This document shows positions 1 through 9,259 of a stretch of 64,000 nt of DNA, in pieces. Origin of the DNA: Myxococcota bacterium (GTDB taxonomy: Bacteria > Myxococcota > XYA12-FULL-58-9 > JALHOP01); contig JALHOP010000005.1 of assembly GCA_022842935.1 (NCBI GenBank), positions 1-64,000 of the forward strand, given 5' to 3'. Under the pieces are notes generated by a model. The model was given only the letters and a program-made list of their open reading frames with translations. It was not told the DNA's origin and did no database searches. Position 1 is the stretch's first letter. Every line of letters starts with the position of its first letter. The translations under genes and the position numbers were made by a program.

Positions 1-66
1 TGAGCGAACAAGCTCGATGATGCGATGACGAAACTCTGGGTCATACGGCGGTCTGCCACGGGCCAT
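1..66 (-). CDS. IS3-family transposase OrfA, N-terminal 22 codons only (partial)
   Basis: The minus strand starts with ATG at 66 and reads MARGRPPYDPEFR followed by an Ile/Leu/Val helix up to the window edge. The pattern 'R-x-Y-x-P-E-F-R' followed by a helix is the usual beginning of OrfA, the helix-turn-helix DNA-binding half of IS3 transposases. AAGGA lies seven bases upstream, so the start is well placed. In a complete element OrfA is normally followed by OrfB (the DDE integrase), joined by frameshifting; neither can be seen here. Nothing shows whether the copy is active. Confidence 0.7.
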   Translation of the reverse strand, partial: MARGRPPYDPEFRHRIIELVRS

Positions 67-119
67 GTTGGAGTCCTTCTCTCAAATCGAGAGGGCTCCA
101 CCAAACCGGGGTAAGTCCA
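1..119 (-). mobile_element. End of an IS3-type insertion sequence, cut by the window edge
   Basis: Only one end of the element is visible; the rest lies left of the window. Read inward from position 119 the sequence begins TGGACTTACCCCGGTTTGG, a TG-ended terminal repeat of the kind found on IS3-family elements. Inside it come a ribosome-binding site (AAGGA on the minus strand) and the start of an OrfA-type transposase. The trinucleotide CAT at 120-122 could be target duplication, but the other end would be needed to tell. The family call rests on the terminal repeat and 22 codons of transposase, so the group within IS3 is not assigned. Confidence 0.75.
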
Positions 120-120
120 C

Positions 121-188
121 ATCGGCTTATCGGCTATCGGCTTATCGGCCATCGGCCCATCGGCCATCGGCCATCGGCTTATCGGGTC
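121..188. repeat. Short tandem repeat of ATCGGC(T/C)n units
   Basis: Immediately outside the IS terminal repeat are nine head-to-tail units of 7 or 8 bases, each beginning ATCGG and mostly ending CC, CTT or CCC. They decay into looser copies (ATCGGGTC, ATCGGTCT) up to about 225. Unit length alternates 8-7-8-7-8-7-7-8. The array lies between the IS and the 3' end of dnaE2. It has no spacers, so it is not a CRISPR. It resembles a replication-slippage array. Confidence 0.8.
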
Positions 189-258
189 ATCATCATCGGG
201 TCGTTCATCGGTCTATCGGTTCCCCGGTCCATTGCCCGACCTGGCCTCGGCCATCCCC

Positions 259-3200
259 TCAATGGAAATCGCGACTCGTCACCTCTTCTCTCGGAGCCTC
301 GATCGGGGGGACCCAAAGTTTGCTCGCCACGAGATGAACCACGTTGTCTTGCGATTGGATCCGGCCGCTGACGCCGAGGAACATCTCGGTCTTGGCGAGC
401 AGTGGGTAGCGCTGGAAGACCTTTTCCCAGAGGACGACGTTGACGAAGCCGGTCTCATCTTCGAGGGTCATGAAGACGACCCCCTTGGCGGTGCCGGGGC
501 GCTGCCGGCAGATGACAAGGCCAGCATAGCGGACGCGGTCGCCGTCTTTCTTTCGTCGGACCTCGGCCGCGTTAGGAAGGCCGTGGGCTCTTAAGGCGTC
601 ACGAATCCCCTCGAGAGGATAGCCTCGGGGACTGTGGGAGCTACTTTGGTAGTCCCAGGTGACGAGGGATGGCTGCGCGAGAGGGACGAAGGTCGGCGTC
701 TCACCGCCGTGTACGAGAGGCAAGGGCAACGTGCGGGTCTGTGCGAAGCCGCGGACGTCCCAGATGGCCTGGCGGCGAGAGCTCGAGAGCGGATCCAAGG
801 CACCCGCCTCGGCCAAGCGCGTGAGGATCTCGATGTCCAGAGGCTCCGGCGCCACTCGTGCTCTGGGAGACGCGTCGGGTATCGGTGAGGCTGCCACGAC
901 AGCGTCCGCGTAAGCGTACTCAGGCGCAAGGACCGTGAGCGCCAAGGGGGAAGGGAGGCGAAGCTCGTCTTGGTTCGACGCCTGGGTCTGCCAGACGGTC
1001 GTTGGGTCGGCGTCGGGCTCGAGGCGGCCGTCGTCGCGCTCCGGCGAAGCGATTTCAGGTTCGAGCAACTTCTTTTTCTTTGCGCGTGCGACCCGCTTGC
1101 TCTCGCCGCTCGCGGTGCGACCCACGAAATCTGCGAGCGACGTGAATGGCACGTGGGCACGGGTGTGCGTCAAGTGCGCGCCCTGTGCCTCGCTCATGCC
1201 TCGGACGTAACGTAGTCCCATGCGTAGAGCGAGAGGCGCTTTGCCCTCGGAGGTTTCAATGCGCTCGAGCGTGCAGCTCCACTCGCTCACCGTGACATCA
1301 ATGGGCAAAATGACGACGCCGTTGCGCTTGGCTTCTTCGATGATGGTGGCAGGTGAGTAAAACCCCATGGGTTGAGCGTTCAGCAGACCGCAAGCAAAGG
1401 CCGCGGGATAGTGACACTTCAAATACGATGCGGCGTAGCTGATGAGCGCAAAGCTCGCGGCGTGACTTTCGGGAAATCCATAACTTCCGAATCCGCGAAT
1501 TTGATTGAAAACTCTCTCGGCGAACTCTTCGGTGATGCCCTTTTTGAGCATGGCCGAGCGGATGCGGTCGCGATGTTTCTCGATTTGCCCGGTGCGGCGC
1601 CACGCAGCCATGTCACGGCGTAGCTGGTCGGCTTCACCCGGCGTGTAGTCGGCCGCGTCCACGGCGATACGCATGACCTGCTCTTGGAAGAGTGGAATGC
1701 CGAGGGTCTTCTCGAGCACAGGTTTCAAGACGGGATGGGGATAGTCGATGGGCTCGAGCCCGGCGCGTCGTCGTAAATAGGGATGCACCATGCCGCCTGT
1801 GATGGGGCCAGGGCGTACGATGCTCACCTGAATGACCAGATCGTAGAGCACCTTCGGTTTCAGGCGCGGCAACATCGACATCTGAGCCCGGCTCTCGATT
1901 TGAAAAACTCCGACGGTGTCACCCTTGCAGATCATGGCGTAGGTGGCTTCGTCGTCCGCTGGAATGGTCGCCATGGAAAGCGCGATGCCTTCGTGCTTCT
2001 CGAGCATACGGAAAATGAGGTCGAGCTGAGTGAGCGCACCCAGACCGAGAAGGTCGACCTTGAAGAGGCCGAGCTCTTCCATGTCATCTTTGTCCCACTG
2101 CACCACGGTGCGGTCTTCCATGGAGCCGTTCTCGACCGGGACGATGTCGGCGACCGGCTCGTGCCCAAGCAGGAATCCTCCCGGATGAATGGATAGGTGG
2201 CGCGGGAAGTCTTCGACCTCGGTGACCAGCTCGATGAGCTGGCGGTAAGCGGGGAGCGATGGGTCGAGCTGCACCAGATCGAGGACGGAGCTCGCGAAGT
2301 CACCGTGGTAACTCAAGAGCTTTGCGATGCGGTCGAGTGCCGTCTCGGGAATGCCCAAGACCTTGCCAACGTCGCGTACCGCCGAGCGTGCGCGATAACG
2401 TATGACGTTGGCCACCATGGCAGCATGTGTGCGGCCGTATTTGGCGTAGACGTGCTGGATGACTTCCTCGCGGCGGCCGTGCGCGATATCGAGATCGATA
2501 TCGGGGGCCTCGGCCCGCTCGCGTGAGATGAAACGCTCGAACAACAAGTCGTGTTTGATGGGATCGACTGCGGTGATGCCGAGCAAATAGCAAACGATGG
2601 AATTCGCCGCTGAGCCACGACCCTGACAAAGAATTTCGTTCTTGCCGCAATAGTCGACGATGTCGTGCATCGATAGGAAGTAGCCGCAGTAGTCGAGGTC
2701 TTCGATGACGGACAGCTCTTTCTTGATTTGCGCTTCGACCTTTTGCCGGTCGACCTCGAAGCCCGGTGGATAGCGCTTGGCGACGCCTTCGAGACACAAC
2801 TCACGCAATCGGTCTTTCGAGGTCGTCCCGTCAGGCAAGGCCTCTGAGGGATAGCGGTACCGGAGCTCGCGCAGGTCGAACGAACAGCGCGCCGCCACGT
2901 AGTTGGTACGCTCGACGGCGGCGGTGTTGTCTTGATAAAGCAGACGCATACTTGTGGCGCTCATCAAGGCGTGTTCGGGGTTGGCGCGGATGAGCGTGCC
3001 GGCGGTCGCCAGGGTCACACCATGACGGATGCAGGTGAGCACGTCGTGGAGCGGCCGGCGCGCCATGCTGTGATAGAGCGCCTCGTAGCCTGCGACGAGC
3101 TCGAGACCGTAACGCTTGGCGCGCGCTTTCAGTCGCTCTTCGCGCGGGACATCAGCGGCTTCGCGGTGACGCGTCATCAACGCGTAGAGCCGGTCAGCGA

Positions 3201-3642
3201 AGGCCTCACGCAATTTGCCCGCGCTTTCATCGAGTCCGTCGTCGCTGGGAGCGGTCAGTGCCGACCCTTCGCCGCCCCACAATGCAATGAGCCCATCGGC
3301 ACGCGCGCAAACCTCGTCGAGCGTGACGCGGCTCTGGCCCTTCACGCAGCGTAGGCGTCCCGTAGAGATCAGCTGACACAAGTTGGCGTAGCCCTTGCGG
3401 TGCATGGCAAGGAGCACGAGATGGCGCCCGCATGTGAGGGTGACTTGTGACCCGATGATGAGCTGAATGCCGACATCCCGGGCTTTGGCGTGAGCGCGTA
3501 CTACGCCGTAGACGCCATCGATGTCGGTGACTGCGATGGCGGACAGTCCGAGCAGTTGTGCCGCCGCCACCATCTCGTCGGGGTGACTTGCGGCTTGCAG
3601 GAACGAATAGTTGGTTTTGCACCAGAGCGCTGCGTAGCTCAT
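259..3642 (-). CDS. dnaE2: Error-prone DNA polymerase III alpha subunit DnaE2
   Basis: A 1127-residue C-family polymerase that copies past DNA damage as the catalytic part of the ImuA-ImuB-DnaE2 mutasome. The PHP domain (about 1-200) begins [11 protein letters not shown], without the paired metal-binding histidines of replicative DnaE. The palm carries PDIDLD (380-385) and FKVDLLGLG (third acidic residue D530). Helix-hairpin-helix and OB-fold parts follow, with the OB strand around 1039-1072, and the protein ends SRDFH, a usual DnaE2 terminus, so it looks intact. About 85 residues (843-934) with a KKKK stretch and acidic or proline-rich text interrupt the region after LADFVGRT, where family members are normally compact. 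The ATG at 3642 overlaps the imuB stop by four bases (ATGA), implying coupled translation. Confidence 0.96.
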   Translation of the reverse strand: MSYAALWCKTNYSFLQAASHPDEMVAAAQLLGLSAIAVTDIDGVYGVVRAHAKARDVGIQLIIGSQVTLTCGRHLVLLAMHRKGYANLCQLISTGRLRCVKGQSRVTLDEVCARADGLIALWGGEGSALTAPSDDGLDESAGKLREAFADRLYALMTRHREAADVPREERLKARAKRYGLELVAGYEALYHSMARRPLHDVLTCIRHGVTLATAGTLIRANPEHALMSATSMRLLYQDNTAAVERTNYVAARCSFDLRELRYRYPSEALPDGTTSKDRLRELCLEGVAKRYPPGFEVDRQKVEAQIKKELSVIEDLDYCGYFLSMHDIVDYCGKNEILCQGRGSAANSIVCYLLGITAVDPIKHDLLFERFISRERAEAPDIDLDIAHGRREEVIQHVYAKYGRTHAAMVANVIRYRARSAVRDVGKVLGIPETALDRIAKLLSYHGDFASSVLDLVQLDPSLPAYRQLIELVTEVEDFPRHLSIHPGGFLLGHEPVADIVPVENGSMEDRTVVQWDKDDMEELGLFKVDLLGLGALTQLDLIFRMLEKHEGIALSMATIPADDEATYAMICKGDTVGVFQIESRAQMSMLPRLKPKVLYDLVIQVSIVRPGPITGGMVHPYLRRRAGLEPIDYPHPVLKPVLEKTLGIPLFQEQVMRIAVDAADYTPGEADQLRRDMAAWRRTGQIEKHRDRIRSAMLKKGITEEFAERVFNQIRGFGSYGFPESHAASFALISYAASYLKCHYPAAFACGLLNAQPMGFYSPATIIEEAKRNGVVILPIDVTVSEWSCTLERIETSEGKAPLALRMGLRYVRGMSEAQGAHLTHTRAHVPFTSLADFVGRTASGESKRVARAKKKKLLEPEIASPERDDGRLEPDADPTTVWQTQASNQDELRLPSPLALTVLAPEYAYADAVVAASPIPDASPRARVAPEPLDIEILTRLAEAGALDPLSSSRRQAIWDVRGFAQTRTLPLPLVHGGETPTFVPLAQPSLVTWDYQSSSHSPRGYPLEGIRDALRAHGLPNAAEVRRKKDGDRVRYAGLVICRQRPGTAKGVVFMTLEDETGFVNVVLWEKVFQRYPLLAKTEMFLGVSGRIQSQDNVVHLVASKLWVPPIEAPREEVTSRDFH

Positions 3643-5213
3643 TCGACTCGCCCCTGGGCGAACCATTGTCGTCGGCCGAGGTCGAAGTAGACCCACAAGA
3701 TTTCTTGGTTTTGCAGCTCGAGGAAGTAGTAGTGGCGCTGCACTTCGCGTCGCCACCAGCCGCCAGAGACGACGAACGGACCGTGCATGCCCGTGACCGC
3801 TCCGGCGGAGGTGCCGAGTGGTTGCCACCCGTCATTGCGCAAAGCCCGTGGCGGCCCGGAGAGTGTCTCGACGCGCGGGAAGAAGCGTCGCACCAGTGGA
3901 CGTTGTCGTGACTGGGGAGCGACCACTGGCAATTCAACCGCGAGCGTTGGTTCCCAACTAAACTGTGCCTCGGGGAGATGCGCCGACTTCTGCACGGCGC
4001 GGACCACTGCGTCTTCGCCAAGCTCGGCGCGGAGCCTCGCGAGCGCTCTGCCGGCGGCCTCGAGATCGCGACCGGCCGACTCGAACAGGCCAAGCTGCTC
4101 GTTGGTGGCTGCTACCGACTCGGCGGTAAGGACTGCGTCGGTGACGCCAGCAGACAGACGCGATGCTTCGAGCTTCAAGTGCGTCAGCTCCACGAGCTGT
4201 ACGACGTCGAGAGTCGGGGTCGCAGGGCAAACCTTGCAGGTAACGGCCCCGTGATGCCGGCCGAGCTTCAGGTGCAATGACAGAGTCGCCAGGGCCTCGC
4301 CACGTCGCGCAAGTGTACCCAATAGCGGATGCAGAGCGGTCTTCACCGCGAAGGTGAGCCGGGTGAGGTCGCTCTCGGGGTCGTCGAAGACCACGGTCTG
4401 GGTCGCTGCTTCACGGTGAGGAGTCGCCGTGACCCTTGATGGATGAACGCGCGCCGCGCTCTGATGCAGGCGAAAGGCTTCGAGGCCAAAGCGCTCGCGC
4501 ACACCCGCAGCGGGCAGTTGCATGAAGTCGCTCAAGCTGATGACGCCTAGCTTCTCGAGAGTGTCGCAAGTCGCGGGGTTCAGTGCCATGTCGCGCAAAC
4601 TTATTTTGTGTGCCATGGCGGACTCGTGGGCAGGGTCGTCGAAGACCACGAGTGGCTGCGTGCGGCAGCCCAGGCCACGGCTCTTGGCCACCGCACAGAC
4701 GCATAGACGATCGAAGCCCACGACGACTGCGGCGTCCAGGGCTTGGTTGACCGTCGTGACCTCTCTTTTCGTTTTGCCGCTCGCAGGGAGCGTTGGTTCT
4801 GCCGAGATTGGTCCCGTCACCGCCCGAAGCACTGCCTGGCCCCATGTTTCGAGTGAGTCATAGAGGTGGTGCAGACCCGACGCGTCGAGCCAGAAGATGC
4901 CGGGCTCCGTCGCCGACGTCTCGACGGTTGGGCTGAACGTGCGGAGCAGGGTGTGCAGTGCTTCGACGCTCTCGGTGACGCGACGTTCGGCGATGACACC
5001 GGCGCGCAGCTCGGTGCATAGCGACAGAGCGACCGCATACCGCATGCCCACATGGATACCGGAGCGTCTTGCCGAGTGGTTCGCCCACAAGGTGACGCCG
5101 CGCGGGGAATCGTCGTCGACGACGACGACAGGGACGTTACGCCACGTTGGGTTGTCGCGGATGAGGAGCTGCAGTGGCAGCTCGGGAACGTTAACGCAGG
5201 CCAAGCGGTCCAC
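3639..5213 (-). CDS. imuB: ImuB, Y-family polymerase-like mutasome adaptor
   Basis: A 524-residue protein related to Y-family (DinB/UmuC) polymerases but without polymerase acidic residues: the first motif reads [10 protein letters not shown] and the usual SxDE region reads [11 protein letters not shown]. In characterised ImuB proteins this means a non-catalytic adaptor linking DnaE2 to the sliding clamp. A clamp-binding motif, QLGLF, lies at residues 373-377. The tail ([16 protein letters not shown]) is typical of ImuB. I place the start at GTG 5213, preceded by GAGGA, because the conserved text begins there; an upstream in-frame extension would run deep into imuA. It overlaps imuA by 23 bases and dnaE2 by four. 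Confidence 0.93.
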   Translation of the reverse strand: MDRLACVNVPELPLQLLIRDNPTWRNVPVVVVDDDSPRGVTLWANHSARRSGIHVGMRYAVALSLCTELRAGVIAERRVTESVEALHTLLRTFSPTVETSATEPGIFWLDASGLHHLYDSLETWGQAVLRAVTGPISAEPTLPASGKTKREVTTVNQALDAAVVVGFDRLCVCAVAKSRGLGCRTQPLVVFDDPAHESAMAHKISLRDMALNPATCDTLEKLGVISLSDFMQLPAAGVRERFGLEAFRLHQSAARVHPSRVTATPHREAATQTVVFDDPESDLTRLTFAVKTALHPLLGTLARRGEALATLSLHLKLGRHHGAVTCKVCPATPTLDVVQLVELTHLKLEASRLSAGVTDAVLTAESVAATNEQLGLFESAGRDLEAAGRALARLRAELGEDAVVRAVQKSAHLPEAQFSWEPTLAVELPVVAPQSRQRPLVRRFFPRVETLSGPPRALRNDGWQPLGTSAGAVTGMHGPFVVSGGWWRREVQRHYYFLELQNQEILWVYFDLGRRQWFAQGRVE

Positions 5214-5778
5214 GACATTCCTCGTGATGTGCCCAGCCGGGGCCGTGACGTTTGTCTTTGAGCATGAGCAGTGTCGTCGTGGTGCGCTCGCGTTTGGCTT
5301 CGGCACGCAACGACACGAGCGAGCCCAACGAACCGTTGCTCGCTGGTTTTTCGGTGAGACAAGCGACGATGCTGCGATGCTTTTGTGCAAGGCTTGCGAG
5401 TCGCGACTGCGCGGCGAGAGGCAAGTGCGCGACTGCGTCGCCGATGTCGATGATCACGACGCCGAAGGCGCCGCTGCGCAACAGCCTGTCGGCGGCGCGT
5501 ATCGCGAGACGCGGTTCTTGGACGCGCACCACGACGAGTGCTGCCAGATCGACGCCGCTGTCGACGAGGTCAGGAGGGAAGAAGAGGCGGTGGGGGGCAG
5601 CGACCCAGGCCGCTGGCGCGCCATCACGCTGCGCGGCCAGCACCAAGCCGACGGCCGTGGTGAGGACACTCGAGCCGACATGGCTCGATAGCTCGATGAG
5701 GCGCCCGGCGAGTTGATCGAAAGCGAAACGGGTTTCTTCGGGGGCTTCGACGCGAGCTCGGATCTCCTCGAAAGTCAT
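5191..5778 (-). CDS. imuA: ImuA, RecA-like mutasome protein
   Basis: A 195-residue RecA/RadA-fold protein, first gene of the imuA-imuB-dnaE2 operon. After a helical N-terminus (MTFEEIRARVEAP) the RecA-type core runs from about 30 to 150: a strand and helix with VGLVLAAQRDG, then AAWVAAPHRLF, then LLRSGAFGVVIIDIGDAV, which aligns with the RecA Walker B strand. The Walker A position has lost its GxxxxGKT lysine, so ATP binding is doubtful. ATG at 5778 is preferred over GTG at 5793 because GAGG lies about ten bases upstream of it. A LexA-type palindrome lies 38-49 bases upstream, pointing to DNA-damage control of the operon. Confidence 0.87.
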   Translation of the reverse strand: MTFEEIRARVEAPEETRFAFDQLAGRLIELSSHVGSSVLTTAVGLVLAAQRDGAPAAWVAAPHRLFFPPDLVDSGVDLAALVVVRVQEPRLAIRAADRLLRSGAFGVVIIDIGDAVAHLPLAAQSRLASLAQKHRSIVACLTEKPASNGSLGSLVSLRAEAKRERTTTTLLMLKDKRHGPGWAHHEECRGPLGLR

Positions 5779-5815
5779 GGTGCTGCGCCTCACTAAGCCT
5801 ATGGAAGAGGGTACG

Positions 5816-5827
5816 GAACAAATGTTC
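5816..5827. promoter_or_regulatory. Probable LexA (SOS) box GAACAAATGTTC
   Basis: A perfect palindrome, GAACA-AA-TGTTC, in the gap between imuA (minus) and the SDR gene (plus), about 40 bases ahead of the imuA ATG. It fits the GAAC-N4-GTTC form of SOS box known from Gram-positive bacteria and several other phyla. The right half continues GTTCAGG, similar to the half-site reported for myxobacterial LexA. imuA-imuB-dnaE2 operons are commonly LexA-regulated, so position and content agree. Confidence 0.75.
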
Positions 5828-5934
5828 AGGTGTCAAAGGAGATCGACTTCCATCACTTCAGATGGCCGCACGAGCGCGAATTCGCGCGTGCACGGGTCTT
5901 TGCCGGTGAGCTCGCTCAAGGTAGAGAGCCGCCC

Positions 5935-6702
5935 ATGCAACTCGATTCCTGCAAGATCATCGTCACCGGTGCAGCCCGCGGTATGGGCGCATACTTCGCA
6001 ACCCAGCTCGCCAACGCCGGCGCTCAGGTCGCTGCGGGCGACGTCGACGAGGCCGGCCTGAAAGCCCTCGCTGATGCCACCAAAAGCGCCAAGGGCCGCA
6101 TCCACGTGCGCAAGCTCGACGTCTCGCGCGAGGACGAGGTCGCGAGCTTCGTTGCCTTCGCGCACGACGCCATGGGGGGCTTGAACGGTCTCGTGAACAA
6201 CGCTGGCATCTTGCGTGACGGCTTGTTGGTCAAGAAGGACCGCACCACCGGCGCCATCACCACCATGTCGCGCGAGCAGTGGCAGGCGGTCATCGATATC
6301 AACCTCACGGGCGCGACCTTCATGGTCCGCGACGTGGTCGCGAATATCGCTCGTAACGAGGCTGGTCCTGCCGTCATCATCAACATGTCGTCGGTTGCGC
6401 GCCACGGCAACCGCGGCCAATCAAACTACACCGCCGCCAAGGCTGCGCTCGCTGCCAACACTGTCACCTGGGCGCGCGAGTTCGCGCCGTTCAAGGTGCG
6501 TGTCGGCGCCATCGCCCCCGGCATGATCGAAACGCCCATGACCCAGGGCATGAATCAGAAAGCGCGCGACGCTCTCGTGGCGGCGGTGCCCGTGGGCCGC
6601 GTCGGCGAGCCATACGACATTTGGTTGGGTGTCAAATTCATCATCGAATGCGACTACTTCACAGGCCGCGTCTTGGACATCGATGGTGGCTTGCAGTTCT
6701 GA
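5935..6702 (+). CDS. Short-chain dehydrogenase/reductase (FabG-like)
   Basis: A 255-residue classical SDR that should bind NAD(P)H through TGAARGMG (about residues 10-17). It also has the VNNAG motif, the catalytic Ser in NMSSVARHG and YTAAK (Tyr-Lys), and the C-terminal IDGG of the family. The substrate cannot be told; 3-ketoacyl reductase or 3-hydroxyacyl-CoA dehydrogenase are possible. I start at ATG 5935 (MQLDSCKIIVTG), where the Rossmann strand begins and an AGAGAG stretch lies upstream; a longer in-frame reading from 5830 has no SDR-like sequence. The gene is divergent from imuA, and the lectin gene follows 20 bases later. Confidence 0.92.
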   Translation: MQLDSCKIIVTGAARGMGAYFATQLANAGAQVAAGDVDEAGLKALADATKSAKGRIHVRKLDVSREDEVASFVAFAHDAMGGLNGLVNNAGILRDGLLVKKDRTTGAITTMSREQWQAVIDINLTGATFMVRDVVANIARNEAGPAVIINMSSVARHGNRGQSNYTAAKAALAANTVTWAREFAPFKVRVGAIAPGMIETPMTQGMNQKARDALVAAVPVGRVGEPYDIWLGVKFIIECDYFTGRVLDIDGGLQF

Positions 6703-6722
6703 ACCGAGGTAGGTTTCGGGGC

Positions 6723-7997
6723 ATGAACATTCGCACCGCCTTGGTGTTGTCGTTCGCTTGCTTTTCGTCCTCCGTCGCCCAAGCCCAGCAACAGCTCGTC
6801 GCCCGCCATAGCGGTAAGTGTGCCACTGCCGAGAGCACGCGCATGGGCACACAGGTCGTGCAGCGAGCGTGCGACCCCGCGCGTGCCGATCAGCAATGGC
6901 AAGTACGCGGCAGCGGCACCGGATCGGCGGCCACCGTGGTTTCGGCGGGGACCAACAACTGTCTCGACGTCGAGGGGGCGGCCACCACCGAAGGCGCCCA
7001 CGTGAAGACCTTCGGCTGCAAGCCGACCAACAACGCAAACCAGCAATGGGTCATGCGCGTAACCCCTCGCGGCACGCAGCTCGTGGCCATGCACAGCCAG
7101 CGCTGTCTGAACGTCGCTGGAGCGGACTCGGCAGATGGCGCGCGTTTCGTCCAGGGCGATTGTGGCGATCGCGACCACCAGCTCTTCGACCTGCGCGCGG
7201 TTTCAGCTAGCAGCGGCGTGACGAGTGATGCCGCAGAGCCTTTGGTTGGCGAATGGCGTTGGTTCAACGGCGCCACCATTACTGTCCGCTCGAACGGAAC
7301 GTTGCAAGGCACGAACAACCAGCGCGGCAAATGGGCGCGGGAGCCCAACGACCGCTACGTGCTCACCTGGGACGAGGGCTGGATCGACCGCGTCTTACTC
7401 TCGAGTGACAAACGAAAGCTACAGGGCAGCAACCAACACGGCACGCAGATCTCTGCCGAGCGTATCGGCAGTGCCCCGATCTCGGAACCGAGTGGCCCAG
7501 CCGAGCGCGAGCGTCGCGAAACGAACACGCCGGTGCCGAGCGAGCTGCGTGCGCGTTCGATAGAGAAGCGTGACTGCGGCACCGGTGACGATCCAGGCTG
7601 CAACATGCAGCGCAATGGCGAGTACCCCATGGACGCTTCAGCATTCAACGCCATGCTCACGGCCCTGAAGTCGACACCGGCGGAGCCAGCGCGCGTCAGC
7701 ATGACGAGGTCGATGGTCGCGAGCAAGCTCATCACGGCGCAGCAACTCGGCCTCATCATCAATTTGTTTCGCAGCGAGACTCAGGCGCTCGATGCCGTGC
7801 GCGGCACCGCTCACCGGGTCGTTGACCGCGACAATCTGACGGTGAACGTCACGCGATTCCGCAGCACGCCGAACAAAACGACCTACACCAAGATCATCGC
7901 GGGGCTCGCTAACGCGAGCACCACCAACGACAGATTGGAGTCACCTCGAGACACCAACGGTACGCCACCAGCGCGTCTCGACCTGCGCCGCCGTTGA
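6723..7997 (+). CDS. Secreted ricin-type beta-trefoil lectin with C-terminal DUF4476-like domain
   Basis: A 424-residue exported protein. Residues 1-22 (MNIRTALVLSFACFSSSVAQA) form a signal peptide. Residues about 23-160 form a ricin B-type trefoil: the first two lobes carry the QxW signature (DQQWQVR, NQQWVMR) and the third is degenerate (DHQLFDL). A middle domain (about 175-250, starting LVGEWRWFNG) looks like a small beta barrel. After a charged linker, residues about 300-400 have the helical pattern of DUF4476. A sugar-binding role outside the cytoplasm is likely; no catalytic residues are evident. It meets the bactofilin-like gene tail to tail with a 24-base gap. Confidence 0.82.
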   Translation: MNIRTALVLSFACFSSSVAQAQQQLVARHSGKCATAESTRMGTQVVQRACDPARADQQWQVRGSGTGSAATVVSAGTNNCLDVEGAATTEGAHVKTFGCKPTNNANQQWVMRVTPRGTQLVAMHSQRCLNVAGADSADGARFVQGDCGDRDHQLFDLRAVSASSGVTSDAAEPLVGEWRWFNGATITVRSNGTLQGTNNQRGKWAREPNDRYVLTWDEGWIDRVLLSSDKRKLQGSNQHGTQISAERIGSAPISEPSGPAERERRETNTPVPSELRARSIEKRDCGTGDDPGCNMQRNGEYPMDASAFNAMLTALKSTPAEPARVSMTRSMVASKLITAQQLGLIINLFRSETQALDAVRGTAHRVVDRDNLTVNVTRFRSTPNKTTYTKIIAGLANASTTNDRLESPRDTNGTPPARLDLRRR

Positions 7998-8021
7998 GAG
8001 CGCGGCGCCTCGGCAGGCCTC

Positions 8022-9215
8022 TCATGGATTGACGCGGGTGATGGCTGTGCCTGGACCGGGTGGCGAAGGTGCCACCCCCGGTGCGGCGCGAAGCTGACCA
8101 CAACGCGACAAGAGCACGGCGCCAGCCCCCACGAGCGACGCCATGAACACGAGCACTGTGCCGAAAGCAGGCAGCAGGGTGTCGACGAGCGTCAGGACGA
8201 CGAAGCCCAAGGCCAGGGCACCGAACAGTGTCTTCTTGTCTTTGAAGAGTGGAAGTCGCTCTCCGACCCATACGGCCACCACTGTGAAGCCCAGGATCAG
8301 CATGACCAGGAAAGCCACCACGGCGACCGGGGCGAGTGGGATGCCGATCACCGTCACCACCAGCAGGATGCACAGCGGCACGATAGCGACCAAGGCAGCG
8401 AGGCCCGCCAACGCCGACACGAATGGACGCTCGGTGACGAAGCCGCGCATCGTCGCGACACGCTCGGGCGCCAGCACGACGACGAGCGTCGCTAACGCGA
8501 AGAGCACCAAAATTCGGACGACGCTGGCGACCAAGCTGATGAAGGTCCAAGCCGCCGCGCCGCGGTCGTGTTTGAACATGTTACCGATGAAATGGGCGCT
8601 CGGCGCCAGGTTGACGCGGCTGCCCCCGACCACAGCGCCCGGGTCGCTCGAGATGCTGCCACCAATCGAGACGGCATCGCCGTTCACGTAAGCACCGGAC
8701 TCGAGGTGGACGTCTCCGCCAACCGCGACGACGTCGTCCTCGACGGAACCGCCCGACTCGACGATGACGGAGCCGCCGACCGCCACAGCGGACGTGACAT
8801 GCTGGCCTGCAGTGACGCGGAGGTCTTGCCCCACCACGACCATCTCGCGATCCGACCCACCGACTTCAAGATGGGGGCCGTCGTCTGCTTCGTCGGCGAG
8901 CTCTTCCGCTTCGGCAGCTTCTTCTTGTTCCTCTAGCAGGCGCTCGGCCTCTTCCGCGCGGCGCTCGGCTTCACGAACCTCACGCTCTGCGTCACGTAGA
9001 GCACGGCGGGCCTCTTGGCGAGCGCGACGCATCGCATCGCGAGGTGACTCCCCGGTCGCCGGCACGACGGGTGGCACGGGAGACGGGTCGGCGACCCGTG
9101 GCGCCGCAGGAGGCCTGGGAGGCGGTGGCGGGGACTGGGAAAACGCCGGCACGGCCATCAGGGTGACCAGTAGCAGCGCATTCCACTTCGCAAGACTCAT
9201 GATCATCGTCTTCAT
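8022..9215 (-). CDS. Exported coiled-coil/bactofilin-like membrane protein
   Basis: About 397 residues with an unusual domain order: a signal peptide (ending AVPAFSQ), a proline-rich stretch, an Arg/Glu-rich coiled coil (RRARQEARRALRDAE onward), then a short beta-helix of repeating 'vvvGGdv.l.sGa.v.gdavsigG' type as in bactofilin-like polymer-forming proteins, then five or six hydrophobic helices in the last 170 residues. The repeat probably lies outside the cytoplasm, unlike classical cytoplasmic bactofilins; that is inference from the signal peptide. The start is uncertain (ATG at 9215, 9206 or 9200). It follows the sigma/anti-sigma pair in the same direction and may belong to their regulon. 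Confidence 0.75.
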   Translation of the reverse strand: MKTMIMSLAKWNALLLVTLMAVPAFSQSPPPPPRPPAAPRVADPSPVPPVVPATGESPRDAMRRARQEARRALRDAEREVREAERRAEEAERLLEEQEEAAEAEELADEADDGPHLEVGGSDREMVVVGQDLRVTAGQHVTSAVAVGGSVIVESGGSVEDDVVAVGGDVHLESGAYVNGDAVSIGGSISSDPGAVVGGSRVNLAPSAHFIGNMFKHDRGAAAWTFISLVASVVRILVLFALATLVVVLAPERVATMRGFVTERPFVSALAGLAALVAIVPLCILLVVTVIGIPLAPVAVVAFLVMLILGFTVVAVWVGERLPLFKDKKTLFGALALGFVVLTLVDTLLPAFGTVLVFMASLVGAGAVLLSRCGQLRAAPGVAPSPPGPGTAITRVNP

Positions 9216-9259
9216 GTACGCATTGACGGACGAGTTATTTCGATGCGCGGCAATCACGG

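Noticed and set aside
121-225. CRISPR array
   Set aside because: Units are 7-8 bases, head to tail and without spacers; no cas genes are near.
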